From: Devosia sp. 66-22 | Lineage (GTDB): Bacteria; Pseudomonadota; Alphaproteobacteria; Rhizobiales; Devosiaceae | Assembly: GCA_001899065.1 (NCBI GenBank) | Contig: MKUZ01000013.1 | Coordinates: 85,923-149,922 of the forward strand | DNA: 64,000 nt | Reading direction: 5' to 3' | Part shown: positions 53,351-61,900 of the stretch, piece by piece | Layout of the letters: the number at the start of each line of letters is the position of its first letter | Numbering within the stretch: position 1 is the first letter of the stretch | Program-made: the position numbers and the translations under genes | Notes under the pieces: generated by a model | What the model saw: the letters and a program-made list of their open reading frames with translations, nothing else | The model's database searches: none | Told to the model about the DNA's origin: nothing

Positions 53351-55082
53351 ATGGACAATCAGGACAACCGCGCCCCCGGCGCGGGCCTTGCCGCGACTGA
53401 GCGGCCTTCGCGCGTGTCGCGCCGCGACTTCTTCCGCAAAGCTAGCGCCGGCGCTGCCGCCGCCACGCTCGGCGTCACCTATGTGAGCAGCGTCGAAGCG
53501 CAGGAATGGGCCGAAACCACCGACGTCGTGGTCGTCGGCTCGGGCGGCGCGGCGCTTGCCGGTGCGGCCGGCGCGCTCGATGGCGGCGCCAAGGTCAATA
53601 TCTACGAGAAGGGCCCGGTCGCGGGCGGCACCACCGCCAAGTCGGGTGGCCAGTACTGGATTCCCAACAGCCCGTTCATGGCCGAAGCCGGCATCGTCGA
53701 CCCCAAGGACGACGCGCTCAAATACATGGCGCGCCTCGGCTTCCCCACGCTCTATCGCGCCGGCGACGCGAAGCTCGGCCTCTCCGACCATCAGTACGAG
53801 ATGCTGTCGGCCTTCTACGACAATGCCGGCCCGGTCATCAAAACCCTGCACGACGAGAAGGCCCTGCCCTCTGCCATGGCGCATACCCATGGCGGCGAGG
53901 CGACGCCCGACTGTTTCGCTCATCTCGACGAGGACGTTCCCAAGCGCGGCCGCACCACCGACCCGCTGAACTCCGAAGGCAAGCCCGGCTATGGCGGCGA
54001 CATCATCGTCAGCCTCGCCGGCTATTGCGAAGCCAAGGGCTCGCCGGTCATCACCGACACCCAGGTGAGCAGGATCGTCCTCGACGAGAACCGCAACGTT
54101 GTCGGCGTCGAGATCACCGACGCGGCTGGCGCGCGCCTCATCCGCGCCACCAGGGGCGTGATCTTCGGCTCGGGCGGCTTCACGCAGAACCCCGAGATGC
54201 GCCAGAACTATCTGCGCATGCCGGTGCTGGGCGGCTGCGCCGTTCCCACCAATCAGGGCGACCTGGTCAATCTCGCCATCGAGATCGGCGCCAAGCTGGG
54301 CAATATGAACGAAGCCTGGCTGCAGCAGGAGATTCTCGAGGAAGTCCTCGAATTCTCCTCCGTCCCCTCGGGCGTGTGGTTCCTGGGCGGCGACTCGATG
54401 ATCGCCGTCAACAAATACGGCCACCGCCTCTACGACGAGAAGTTCGTCTACAACGAGCGCACCCGCACCCCACCTCACCTGGAACGCAGTGAAGTCCGAA
54501 TACTCGAACTATTACCAGTTCATGGTGTTCGACGACGCCGCCATCGCCAAGGGCGGCATGATGATGCCCCCTGCCGGCGCCGACATGCCGGCCTACATCA
54601 TCAAGGGCGATACGCTCGAAGCGCTCGCCACCGCCATCGACGAGCGCCTCGCCTCGCTCGAAGACCGCATCAGCCACTTCCGCCTCGACAGCACCTGGGT
54701 CGACCAGACCAGGGCGACCATCGAGCGCTTCAACGGCTTTGCGGCATCGGGCATCGACCTCGACTTCCACCGCGGCGAGCAGCCCATCGACAACCACTTC
54801 CACGGTCCGTCCGACAACAACCACATGGCGCCGCTCACCACCTCTGGCCCCTACTACGCGATCATCCTCGCGCCGGGCACTCTCGACACCAAGGGTGGCC
54901 CCGTCACCGATGCGCTCGGCCGCGTCGTCGACGTCAAGGACCAGTTGATCCCCGGCCTCTATGCGGCGGGCAATTGCTCGGCCTCGATCTCCGGCCAGGC
55001 TTATTGGGGGGCCGGCGGCACGCTCGGTCCGGCCATCACCTTCGGCTATCTCGCCGGCAAGGACGCCGCGGCGCGCGCCTGA
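53351..55082 (+). pseudogene. KstD/fumarate-reductase-type FAD dehydrogenase, frameshifted
   Basis: A flavoprotein of about 576 residues that is continuous except for one extra C. The N-terminus has a twin-arginine signal (SRRDFFRKASAGAAAATLGV) and the FAD site TTDVVVVGSGGAALAGAAGA. After FVYNERTRT the frame is lost at the CCCC run at 54471-54474; from about 54475 the right continuation (LTWNAVKSEYSNYYQFM) is in the next frame to 55082, ending NCSASISGQAYWGAGGTLGP, GYLAGKDAAARA. The fold matches 3-ketosteroid dehydrogenase and fumarate reductase flavoproteins. A full product would be exported and pass electrons to a partner such as the next gene's cytochrome. The shift is either a sequencing artefact or a real mutation. 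Confidence 0.8.
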
Positions 55083-55148
55083 CGGCAACGCCCCAGCTTC
55101 GCGGACGACCTCTGGGCCGTCCGCGCCATCCCCCTTACGGAACCTTCC

Positions 55149-55556
55149 ATGCGCACCTCTGTGTTCACCGGCCTCGCGGGCGCCGCTCTCGCGCTGCTCG
55201 CCTCCCCCGCCCTCGCCGACCAGGCCTGCCTCGACGCCTGGACCAGGGACATCCAGCCCATCGTCAATCGTTGCGTCGGCTGCCACCAGAACGCCGCTCC
55301 AGCCGGCAAGCTGAGCCTGCAGAAGGGCGCCGCTCCCGCCAACCTCATCTGGGTCAAGGCCGACGAGGCCGATATGCCCTATGTCACCCCCGGCGACCCC
55401 ACAAGGAGCTACCTCTGGCACAAGCTCAACGGCACGCAGGCCGAAGTCGGCGGCTCCGGCGCGCAGATGCCGCTCGGCGGCAAGCTCGATGCCAAGGCGC
55501 TCGGCGCCATCGAAGCGTGGATCACCGGCTGCACCGAGCCCGCGCCCGCCTCATGA
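55149..55556 (+). CDS. Periplasmic c-type cytochrome
   Basis: A 135-residue protein with a signal peptide (residues 1-23, LAGAALALLASPALADQ) and a single heme site CVGCH at about residue 41, with a likely Met ligand in AQMPLGGK. The remaining part (DIQPIVNRCVGCHQNAAPAG, DPTRSYLWHKLNGTQAE) resembles planctomycete-type or PSD1-like cytochrome domains. It lies 66 bases after the flavoprotein and overlaps the next gene by 4 bases. It is a plausible electron acceptor of the flavoprotein. Confidence 0.88.
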   Translation: MRTSVFTGLAGAALALLASPALADQACLDAWTRDIQPIVNRCVGCHQNAAPAGKLSLQKGAAPANLIWVKADEADMPYVTPGDPTRSYLWHKLNGTQAEVGGSGAQMPLGGKLDAKALGAIEAWITGCTEPAPAS

Positions 55557-56146
55557 GCGTCCGCACCAAAGGTGCGCTGATCACCTGGACCACGGGCGAC
55601 CGCGCGGCCGCCCCCGTCGTCCTGCTGCATGATCGCTACCGCGACCACGACGCCAACGACGCTCTCGGCGCCCGCCTCGCCCCCACCCATCGCGTCGTCT
55701 CCGTCCGCGGCGCCCGGACGCAGATGGAGATGGGCCTCATCAAGGGCTATTACTGGCACCTTGGTCCGCTCGCCGAACCCGAGCTCTCCACCCTGGGCGA
55801 CGCCCTCTCCCATCTCGAGCTGCTGCTCATCGAGCTCAACCGCGAGACCGGCCGGCGCATCGCCATCGCAGGCACCGGCGAAGGCGGCAGCGTCGCGCTG
55901 CTGATCGGCCTCCTCTGGCGCGAGCTCGTCGTCGGCGTCGCCTCGATCGACGGACCGCTCGCCGGCAATATCGGCGATATGCCCATCACCCTTCCGCCCG
56001 CCGACGGACTGCCCGTGCTGCTCGCCACGCGCGACGCCGATCTGGCGCCCAGCGCCGCGGCTCTCGCCGCCCGTGGCGCATCGGTGACGACACGCCCCGC
56101 CGGCGACGACGCCGTCGCCGACTGGATCCGCGGCCTGCCGGTCTAG
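55553..56146 (+). CDS. Alpha/beta hydrolase fold protein
   Basis: A 197-residue protein with the fold's usual elements (VVLLHDRYRDHDANDALGAR, GRRIAIAGTGEGGSVALLIG, GLPVLLATRDADLAPSAAAL). The nucleophile elbow reads GTGEGG, with Glu where Ser, Asp or Cys is usual, so catalysis by the standard triad is doubtful. The ATG overlaps the cytochrome stop (ATGA), so it is part of the flavoprotein operon. It ends 4 bases inside the convergent sugar dehydrogenase gene. Confidence 0.82.
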   Translation: MSVRTKGALITWTTGDRAAAPVVLLHDRYRDHDANDALGARLAPTHRVVSVRGARTQMEMGLIKGYYWHLGPLAEPELSTLGDALSHLELLLIELNRETGRRIAIAGTGEGGSVALLIGLLWRELVVGVASIDGPLAGNIGDMPITLPPADGLPVLLATRDADLAPSAAALAARGASVTTRPAGDDAVADWIRGLPV

Positions 56147-57258
56147 CGCGCCGGCACCATCCGGAACACCAGGCCGTCGTCCGTCACCACGAGCATCTCG
56201 CCCGCGGCGTCAGTGCCGAACGCTGTCACGGTGCCAAGGCTCTCGCCGGTGTTCACCAGCGCCGTCGCCTCGCCATTGTCGTAGCGCAGACCCTCGATCA
56301 CCCCGGTGCAATAGTCCGCGAAGAAATAGCGTCCATCGAGATCGGGCAGCGCCTGCCCGCGATAGACGATGCCGCCGGTGATCGAGCAGCCCGCGTCGTG
56401 GCCGTAGACATGGTTCGGCATCACCATGCCGCCCTGCACACACATCGTGCCCTCGGGGTAGCAGTCGCGCCCTTCCATCGTGCGCCAGCCCAGATTGGCG
56501 CCCGTGTCCCTCGTCACATCCACGACGTCGATTTCTTCCCAGGCGTTCTGTCCGACATCGGCGATGTAGAGCAGATTGCCGTCGAACGTGTTGCGCCAGG
56601 GATTGCGCAGGCCATAGAGGAACACCTCCGGCGCGCCGCCGCCATTGGCGAACGGATTGCCCGCGGGGATGGCATAGGGCGACCCCTTGGGGTCGATCCG
56701 CAGGATTTTGCCCAGCAGCGCATTCCTGTCCTGCCCATTGCCGATCTCGCCGTGCTGGTCGCCACCGCCGCCGCCGTCGCCCGTGCCGACATAGAGCATG
56801 CCGTCGGGCCCGAAGCCGATCCAGCCGCCATTGTGGTTGCCCTCGGGCTGGTCGATCGACAGCAGCACCTCGCCCGACGCCGGATCTGCCGCGCCGTCGC
56901 CAGCCGCAAAGCGCACGATCTGCGTGTCGCCGTCCGCATCGGTGTAGTTCACGTAGAACAGCCCGCTCGTCGCAAATTGCGGATCGAATGCCAGCCCCAG
57001 CAGCCCCTGCTCGTTGCCGTCGCTCACCTTGTCGCTGAGATCGAGGAACACCCCGCCGGGCCTGCCGTTCTCGAGGAACCGCACGGTGCCCGTCTTCTCC
57101 ACCACCAGCAGCCGTCCGTCGCCGGGGAGTGCCAACGCCTCCACGGGCCGGACGAAGCCCTCGCCGATTCTATCGAAGGCGACATTCGTTCCGTCGATCG
57201 TCGCCGCCATCGCCGGTGCGGCCAGCAGGCCTCCAAGCAGCACTGCATATCTGAACAT
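56143..57258 (-). CDS. PQQ-dependent sugar dehydrogenase-like beta-propeller protein
   Basis: A 371-residue exported protein with a signal peptide (residues 1-18, VLLGGLLAAPAMA) and the soluble-GDH-like propeller: FVRPVEALALPGDGRLLVVE, NEQGLLGLAFDPQFATSGLF, NHNGGWIGFGPDGMLYVGTG, then YGLRNPWRNTFDGN. The catalytic His in EGNHNGG is present. Family members oxidise sugars with PQQ, though many have unknown substrates. It is divergent from the DUF4344 gene. Confidence 0.92.
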   Translation of the reverse strand: MFRYAVLLGGLLAAPAMAATIDGTNVAFDRIGEGFVRPVEALALPGDGRLLVVEKTGTVRFLENGRPGGVFLDLSDKVSDGNEQGLLGLAFDPQFATSGLFYVNYTDADGDTQIVRFAAGDGAADPASGEVLLSIDQPEGNHNGGWIGFGPDGMLYVGTGDGGGGGDQHGEIGNGQDRNALLGKILRIDPKGSPYAIPAGNPFANGGGAPEVFLYGLRNPWRNTFDGNLLYIADVGQNAWEEIDVVDVTRDTGANLGWRTMEGRDCYPEGTMCVQGGMVMPNHVYGHDAGCSITGGIVYRGQALPDLDGRYFFADYCTGVIEGLRYDNGEATALVNTGESLGTVTAFGTDAAGEMLVVTDDGLVFRMVPAR

Positions 57259-57336
57259 GAAATCACTCCGTGTGGTCCATCGGGCACAATGCGTGAGTCC
57301 CGCGCGCGCTCGATTGCTTCACCAATTTATGATCGT

Positions 57337-58170
57337 ATGGTGACAATCGCTCGCCTGGGGGAAGCCTTGCCCGTTCTGCTCCGTCTCGCCGTCGTCCTGC
57401 TCGGCGTGCTGGCTTCGCCCGTCGTCGCCCGCGAGCTCACCGACGAAGAACGCGCCATTGCCATGGAATTTGCCATGCATGACGCAATCTTCACGCTCTA
57501 CCACGAGACCGGCCACCTGCTCGTCGGCGAGCTCGGCATTCCGGTGCTCGGCAAGGAAGAGGACGCGGCCGACTCCCTCGCCGTCATCCTCATCCTCAAC
57601 TACACCGCCGATCTCGATGAGCGCTACAACACCCTCATCGACGTCGCCGACGGCTGGTACATCAATGCCGGCGAGTCGACCGGCGACGGCATCGACGATC
57701 TGAGCTTTTACGACGAGCACAGCCTCGATATTCAGCGCGCCTATGCCACCGTCTGCATGATGGTGGGCGCCGATCCCGACGAATTTGCCGATGTCGCCGA
57801 GGTCTACGAGATGGACGTCGAGCGCCAGGACGCCTGCGGTCCGGTCTACGCCCAGGCCGAGGCGGCATGGATGACCCTGCTCGACCCCCATTTCGGCGAA
57901 ACGCCGGCCGACCGCATCGCGATCGTCTACGACGATGCCGGCGACTATGCCGACATCGAGGCTAGCCTCAAGGAGTGGCAGGTCATGGAGTCGCTCGCCG
58001 GTCTCCTCGCCTCCACTTTCGCCCTTCCCGGCCCCGTCACCTTGCGCGCTGCCCAGTGCGGCGAGGCCAACGCCTTCTACGACCCCGACGCGCACGAGAT
58101 CACCTATTGCTACGAGATGGGCGCGCAGATGTACGATCTCTACCGTGCCACCTATGCGGAGGATCAGTGA
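57337..58170 (+). CDS. DUF4344-type exported putative metallopeptidase
   Basis: A 277-residue protein with a hydrophobic N-terminal segment (LPVLLRLAVVLLGVLASPVV), likely a signal peptide, and a HETGHLLVGELGIPVLGKEE motif at about residues 55-74 that is the zincin metal site of the DUF4344 family, with a later EDAADSLAVI and YCYEMGAQMYDLY. The signal and the motif argue for a periplasmic peptidase of unknown substrate. The start is the ATG at 57337. It is coupled to the next gene. Confidence 0.85.
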   Translation: MVTIARLGEALPVLLRLAVVLLGVLASPVVARELTDEERAIAMEFAMHDAIFTLYHETGHLLVGELGIPVLGKEEDAADSLAVILILNYTADLDERYNTLIDVADGWYINAGESTGDGIDDLSFYDEHSLDIQRAYATVCMMVGADPDEFADVAEVYEMDVERQDACGPVYAQAEAAWMTLLDPHFGETPADRIAIVYDDAGDYADIEASLKEWQVMESLAGLLASTFALPGPVTLRAAQCGEANAFYDPDAHEITYCYEMGAQMYDLYRATYAEDQ

Positions 58171-58541
58171 TGGCCGGCAGGCCCGCTACGCACGACGAGT
58201 TCCTCGCCGGCATCGACGAGCCGGCCCGCTCGGCCCTGCAGAAGTTGCGTGAGCAGATCCGCGCCGCCGCGCCCGATGCCGAGGAATATATTGGCTATGG
58301 CGTCCCCGCCTTCCGCCAGAACGGTGCTCTTGTCTCCTACGCCGCCGCCAAATCCCACCTCAGCTTCTATATCCAGTCGCCCCAGACCCTCGAAGCCTTC
58401 GCCGACAGGCTGACGGGCTTCAAGACCAGCAAAGGCTCGATCTCCTTCCAGCCCGACAAGCCGATCCCGGCGGCGCTGGTCAGGCAACTCGTCAAAGCCC
58501 GCCTCGCCGAAAACGCCGCCCTGCGCGGTAAGGAGAAGTAG
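58170..58541 (+). CDS. DUF1801 family protein
   Basis: A 123-residue protein with the DUF1801 pattern: ALQKLREQIRAAAPDAEEYI, GYGVPAFRQNGALVSYAAAK, SHLSFYIQS and GSISFQPDKPIPAALVRQLV. These small proteins are related to the frataxin-like YdhG fold and have been called iron chaperones, though the role is not proven. The ATG overlaps the previous stop (TGATG), and GGAGG lies just upstream. It is the last gene before the repeat-rich gap. Confidence 0.9.
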   Translation: MAGRPATHDEFLAGIDEPARSALQKLREQIRAAAPDAEEYIGYGVPAFRQNGALVSYAAAKSHLSFYIQSPQTLEAFADRLTGFKTSKGSISFQPDKPIPAALVRQLVKARLAENAALRGKEK

Positions 58542-58635
58542 CCGCCGGCCACCCTCCTCGCCGCGGAGCCGGTGGGACGCAGGCGTGCAGTTGACACAAC
58601 CTCAATCCGGGCCGTGCCCTCCGGCAGTCGGCACC

Positions 58636-58690
58636 ATCGCGCCCCACCCACCGGCTGCCCTCCCCGCGAAGGCGGGGACCCATCTCTCAC
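58636..58690. repeat. REP-like element, copy 1 of the 58.6-58.8 kb pair
   Basis: TCGCGCCCCACCCACCGGC precedes a hairpin TCCCCGC GAAG GCGGGGA and then CCCATCTCTCACC. Copy 2 at 58771-58826 has the same layout, with most differences in the hairpin stem where pairing is kept (TCCCAGC GAAA GCTGGGA). Compensatory changes show that the hairpin is selected or copied as a structure. Confidence 0.7.
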
Positions 58691-58770
58691 CGCCCGCCAC
58701 CCCTCTCGGCCGTCATGGCCGGGCGAAGACCCCGGGATGACGATTGATGGGCCGAACGCAAGCGCGCACC

Positions 58771-58826
58771 GTCGCGCCCCACCCACCGGCCGTCATCCCA
58801 GCGAAAGCTGGGACCCAGCTCTCACC
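58771..58826. repeat. REP-like element, copy 2 of the 58.6-58.8 kb pair
   Basis: TCGCGCCCCACCCACCGGC, then a hairpin TCCCAGC GAAA GCTGGGA, then CCCAGCTCTCACC. The unit is about 55 bases and matches copy 1 closely outside the stem. Confidence 0.7.
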
Positions 58827-59058
58827 TCGCGCCAGCGGATGAATGGGTCCCAACCTTGCGCTCGGATGACACCTGCGGATGCGTCGCACCCTGTGCAAAA
58901 CCGCATCAGTTTGACTCGCGGAGTCACCAGCAATCTCAGGCCTCACACCCCGATTTCGGCCCAACTTACGCACGGTCCCTGGCACCGGGCGTATACTCCT
59001 CCTCACTGCACCCTCATCGAGCGACTCGAGACGAACGGGCGGGGATGCAGGGCCGGGT

Positions 59059-59330
59059 GGTGCGAGGGTCGCCTCGCACCCGGCGGGACAGAGCGGATCG
59101 TGCGGGCAGCTTCCTGCGCCCGGGGTCCGGCGCAGATGATGGTCATGATCGACCATCATCGCGGAGCGGATGGGCGGATCGTCGCCCCATCCCCTCCAGA
59201 GCGGCGCCGCGCCAGCCCTCAAGGGCAGCCACCTCTCCCCTCTGACCGTCCGAGCTCCCGGATCGCGAGGCGGGACCAATGGTCCCTTACTTCGCCGGAC
59301 TAACCGGCTGGACCAATGGTCCCGCCTCGC
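59059..59330. other. Hairpin-dense non-coding segment before the helicase gene
   Basis: Five strong dyads follow one another: 59059-59080 (GGTGCGAGG / CCTCGCACC, 4-base loop), 59114-59135 (CTGCGCC / GGCGCAG), 59135-59160 (GATGATGGTC / GACCATCATC), 59169-59191 (GATGGGCG / CGCCCCATC, one bulge) and 59265-59330 (21-base arms). The arms are perfect or nearly so. No coding frame with family similarity crosses it. It may be a structured RNA, a cluster of operators or a repeat element. Confidence 0.6.
59265..59330. repeat. Nested inverted repeat with two copies of GGACCAATGGTCC
   Basis: The left arm (59265-59285) and right arm (59310-59330) are inverted copies with one mismatched pair. Each arm ends in the 13-base palindrome GGACCAATGGTCC flanked by GCGAGGCG or its complement. 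The spacer contains a small hairpin (GCCGG ACTAA CCGGC). It ends 56 bases before the first likely start of the helicase gene. Confidence 0.75.
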
Positions 59331-59385
59331 CGCTCCCTTGCCCACAGGGCGAAGGAGCATCCCAGAACCGGAGGCCTCACCGCCG

Positions 59386-61527
59386 ATGGGCGACCATTCA
59401 CGCCTTGTGAACAAAACGAGAATAAGGCTCACTGTGCGCCACGCCAACCCTGCCCGATTCGCCGTGCTCGCCGAGATCGATTACCTCCAGCGTCTGAACC
59501 CCGAGCAGCGCCGTGCCGTTGAGCACGGCGTCGGCGACGGCGCCATCGGCGGTCCGCTGCTGGTCATCGCCGGCGCGGGCTCGGGCAAGACCAACACCCT
59601 CGCCCATCGCGTCGCCCACCTCATCGTCAACGGCGCCGATCCGCGCCGCATCCTGCTGATGACCTTCTCGCGCCGCGCCGCCGGCGAGATGACCCGGCGC
59701 GTCGAGCGCATCGCGGCGCAGGTCATGGGCACCTCGGGCGGCGCCATCACGGAGGCCCTCCACTGGGCCGGTACGTTCCACGGCATCGGCGCGCGCCTGT
59801 TGCGCGAATATGCGCCGGCTCTTGGGCTCGACCAGCAGTTCACCATTCACGACCGCGAGGACTCGGCCGATCTCCTCAACATCGTCCGCCACGACCTCGG
59901 CTTCCACGACGCCAGGGCCCGCTTCCCCGCCAAGGGGACCTGCCTCGCCATCTATTCGCGCGCCGTCAACGCGCAGGCCGAGCTTGCCGAAACCCTCAAG
60001 GACCATTTTCCCTGGGCCGCGATGTGGGAGGCCGAGCTCCGCCAGCTGTTTGCCGCCTACGTCGAAACCAAGCAGGCCCAGAACGTCCTCGACTACGACG
60101 ACCTGCTGCTCTACTGGGCCATGATGATGCGCGAGCCCGCCGTCGCCGCCGATGTCGGCGCGCGCTTCGACCACATCCTCGTCGACGAATACCAGGACAC
60201 CAACCGCCTCCAGTCGGCAATCCTGCTGGCGATCAAGCCCCATGGCCGCGGCCTCACTGTCGTCGGCGACGATGCGCAGTCGATCTACTCTTTCCGCGCG
60301 GCGACCGTCCGCAACATCCTCGACTACCCCGCGAGCTTCTCACCGGCCGCCGACATCATTACGCTCGACCGCAACTACCGCTCGACGGCGCCCATACTCG
60401 ACGCCGCCAATGCGGTGATCGCCGAAGCCGCCGAGCGCTTCACCAAGAATCTGTGGACCTCGCGCGAGTCGACTCTCAAGCCGCAGCTCGTCACCGTGCG
60501 CGACGAGCCCACACAGGCCAGCTACATCGTCGAGCGCATCCTCGAAAAGCGCGAAGGCGGCACTGCCCTCAAGGACCAGGCCGTCCTCTTTCGCACCTCG
60601 CATCACTCGGGTCCGCTCGAGATCGAACTCACCCGCCGCAATATTCCGTTCGTGAAATATGGCGGGCTCAAATTCCTCGACGCCGCGCATATCAAGGACC
60701 TGCTTGCCTTGCTGCGCTGGGCCGAGAACCCGCGCGACCGGGTCGCCGGCTTCCGCGTTCTGCAATTGCTGCCCGGTATCGGGCCGGGTACCGCCGGCCG
60801 CGTGCTTGATGGGCTCGATGCGGCGCCCCGCCCCCTCGACGCCCTCGCGGCCCTGGCGCCCCCGGCACGTTCCGAGGGCTGGGAGGGTCTGGTCGAGGCC
60901 GCATGCGATCTCGCCAATGCCCGCGACTGGCCCGGCGCTTTCACCCGGGCGCGTGCCTGGTACGAACCGCTGCTCGAAGATGCGCACGAGGATGCGGCGG
61001 TCCGGCTGCTCGACATCCTGCAACTCGAGCAGATCGCTTCGGGCTTTCCCAGCCGCGAGCGCTTCCTCACCGAGCTTACGCTCGATCCACCCGACGCGAC
61101 GTCGGATCTGTCGGGCACCGGCCCCAAGGATGAGGACTACCTCATCCTCTCGACCATCCACTCGGCCAAGGGCCAGGAGTGGCGGTCGGTGCATGTCCTC
61201 AACGTCGTCGACGGCTGCATTCCGTCCGACCTCGGCACCGGCTCGACGCACGAGCTCGAAGAAGAGCGGCGCCTGCTCTATGTCGCCATGACCCGCGCGC
61301 GCGACGAGCTCCACCTTGTCATGCCGCAGCGCTTCTACGTCACGCAGCAGAGCAGGCATGGCGATCGGCACATGTATGCCCAGCGCACGCGTTTCATCAC
61401 CCGCGCCATGCTGCCGCTCTATGACGATATCCTGTGGCCGGCGCTGAAGCCGCTCTCGCCCGACCTGCTGGCGCTCAAGACCAATGTCGATCTGCGCGCG
61501 CAGATGCGCACCATGTGGGCGAAATGA
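59386..61527 (+). CDS. UvrD/Rep-type superfamily 1 DNA helicase
   Basis: A protein of up to 713 residues with the UvrD/PcrA motifs: LNPEQRRAVEHG, Walker A VIAGAGSGKTNTLAHR, FSRRAAGEM, TFHGIGARLLREY, Walker B FDHILVDEYQDTNRLQ, VVGDDAQSIYSFRAA, LDRNYRST, STIHSAKGQEWRSVHVLNVV and LLYVAMTRARDELHLV. It translocates 3'-5' on single-stranded DNA. The start is uncertain: ATG 59386, GTG 59407 and GTG 59434 are all in frame. A LexA-like GAAC-N7-GAAT at 59409-59423 favours 59434. Confidence 0.92.
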   Translation: MGDHSRLVNKTRIRLTVRHANPARFAVLAEIDYLQRLNPEQRRAVEHGVGDGAIGGPLLVIAGAGSGKTNTLAHRVAHLIVNGADPRRILLMTFSRRAAGEMTRRVERIAAQVMGTSGGAITEALHWAGTFHGIGARLLREYAPALGLDQQFTIHDREDSADLLNIVRHDLGFHDARARFPAKGTCLAIYSRAVNAQAELAETLKDHFPWAAMWEAELRQLFAAYVETKQAQNVLDYDDLLLYWAMMMREPAVAADVGARFDHILVDEYQDTNRLQSAILLAIKPHGRGLTVVGDDAQSIYSFRAATVRNILDYPASFSPAADIITLDRNYRSTAPILDAANAVIAEAAERFTKNLWTSRESTLKPQLVTVRDEPTQASYIVERILEKREGGTALKDQAVLFRTSHHSGPLEIELTRRNIPFVKYGGLKFLDAAHIKDLLALLRWAENPRDRVAGFRVLQLLPGIGPGTAGRVLDGLDAAPRPLDALAALAPPARSEGWEGLVEAACDLANARDWPGAFTRARAWYEPLLEDAHEDAAVRLLDILQLEQIASGFPSRERFLTELTLDPPDATSDLSGTGPKDEDYLILSTIHSAKGQEWRSVHVLNVVDGCIPSDLGTGSTHELEEERRLLYVAMTRARDELHLVMPQRFYVTQQSRHGDRHMYAQRTRFITRAMLPLYDDILWPALKPLSPDLLALKTNVDLRAQMRTMWAK

Positions 61528-61541
61528 GCGGCGGGGCGCGG

Positions 61542-61793
61542 CTAGTGGTTGGTCAGCGCCGCGGCCCGACCCAGCATGCCGATGTCGCTGCTCTGATAGA
61601 CGATCCGGCGTTTCTCACCCGGCTCGGCCACCTGTACTTCGGCGCGACGCCCGTCCTTGGCAAAGCCGCTGGCCAGCGCGACCGCCTCCTGCTGCGCTCC
61701 ATCCATGGTGACGAACGGCCCCTTGGTCTTGCCGTTGAGGTCGATCCACCACTTCTTGCGGGCGAAAATGACGATGAAGATGGCCGTGGTCAT
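61542..61793 (-). CDS. Small DUF2188-like protein
   Basis: An 83-residue protein starting at ATG 61793 (MTTAIFIVIFARKKWWIDLN). It has a short beta-rich N-terminus with paired Trp, GKTKGPFVTMDGAQQEAVAL in the centre and a helix (ASGFAKDGRRAEVQV), then RRIVYQSS. The pattern resembles DUF2188-type small proteins that describe a query repeated-domain fold; similarity is only at the level of layout. It is convergent with the helicase gene. Confidence 0.6.
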   Translation of the reverse strand: MTTAIFIVIFARKKWWIDLNGKTKGPFVTMDGAQQEAVALASGFAKDGRRAEVQVAEPGEKRRIVYQSSDIGMLGRAAALTNH

Positions 61794-61900
61794 GTCTGCG
61801 CGTTCCCTGAAGCGCCGCTCTATACCACTACTCCACTCGCCGCCTCGGCAGGTGTCCGTTCCGCAAACATGCTTAAAACTCGTCAAGCATTGATCGCATC

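Larger units (their letters stand above)
58542..59058. other. Non-coding region with repeats, left part of a long gap
   Basis: No gene is supported. The ORFs that cross it on both strands carry the read-through peptide of palindromic repeats and no family. Two tandem-like REP copies (58636-58690 and 58771-58826) and a further palindrome (GGCCGTCATGGCCGGGC near 58709) are present. The stretch 58860-59058 shows no recognisable feature. Confidence 0.6.

Noticed and set aside
53351-56146. A single 931-codon frame covering flavoprotein, cytochrome and hydrolase
   Set aside because: It arises because the frameshifted flavoprotein frame runs by chance into the hydrolase frame. The middle third is out of frame with both the flavoprotein end and the cytochrome.
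58713-59447. A 244-codon minus-strand frame in the repeat-rich gap
   Set aside because: It contains the SWVPAFAGMT peptide that is the usual read-through of palindromic repeats, and it crosses all hairpins without family similarity.
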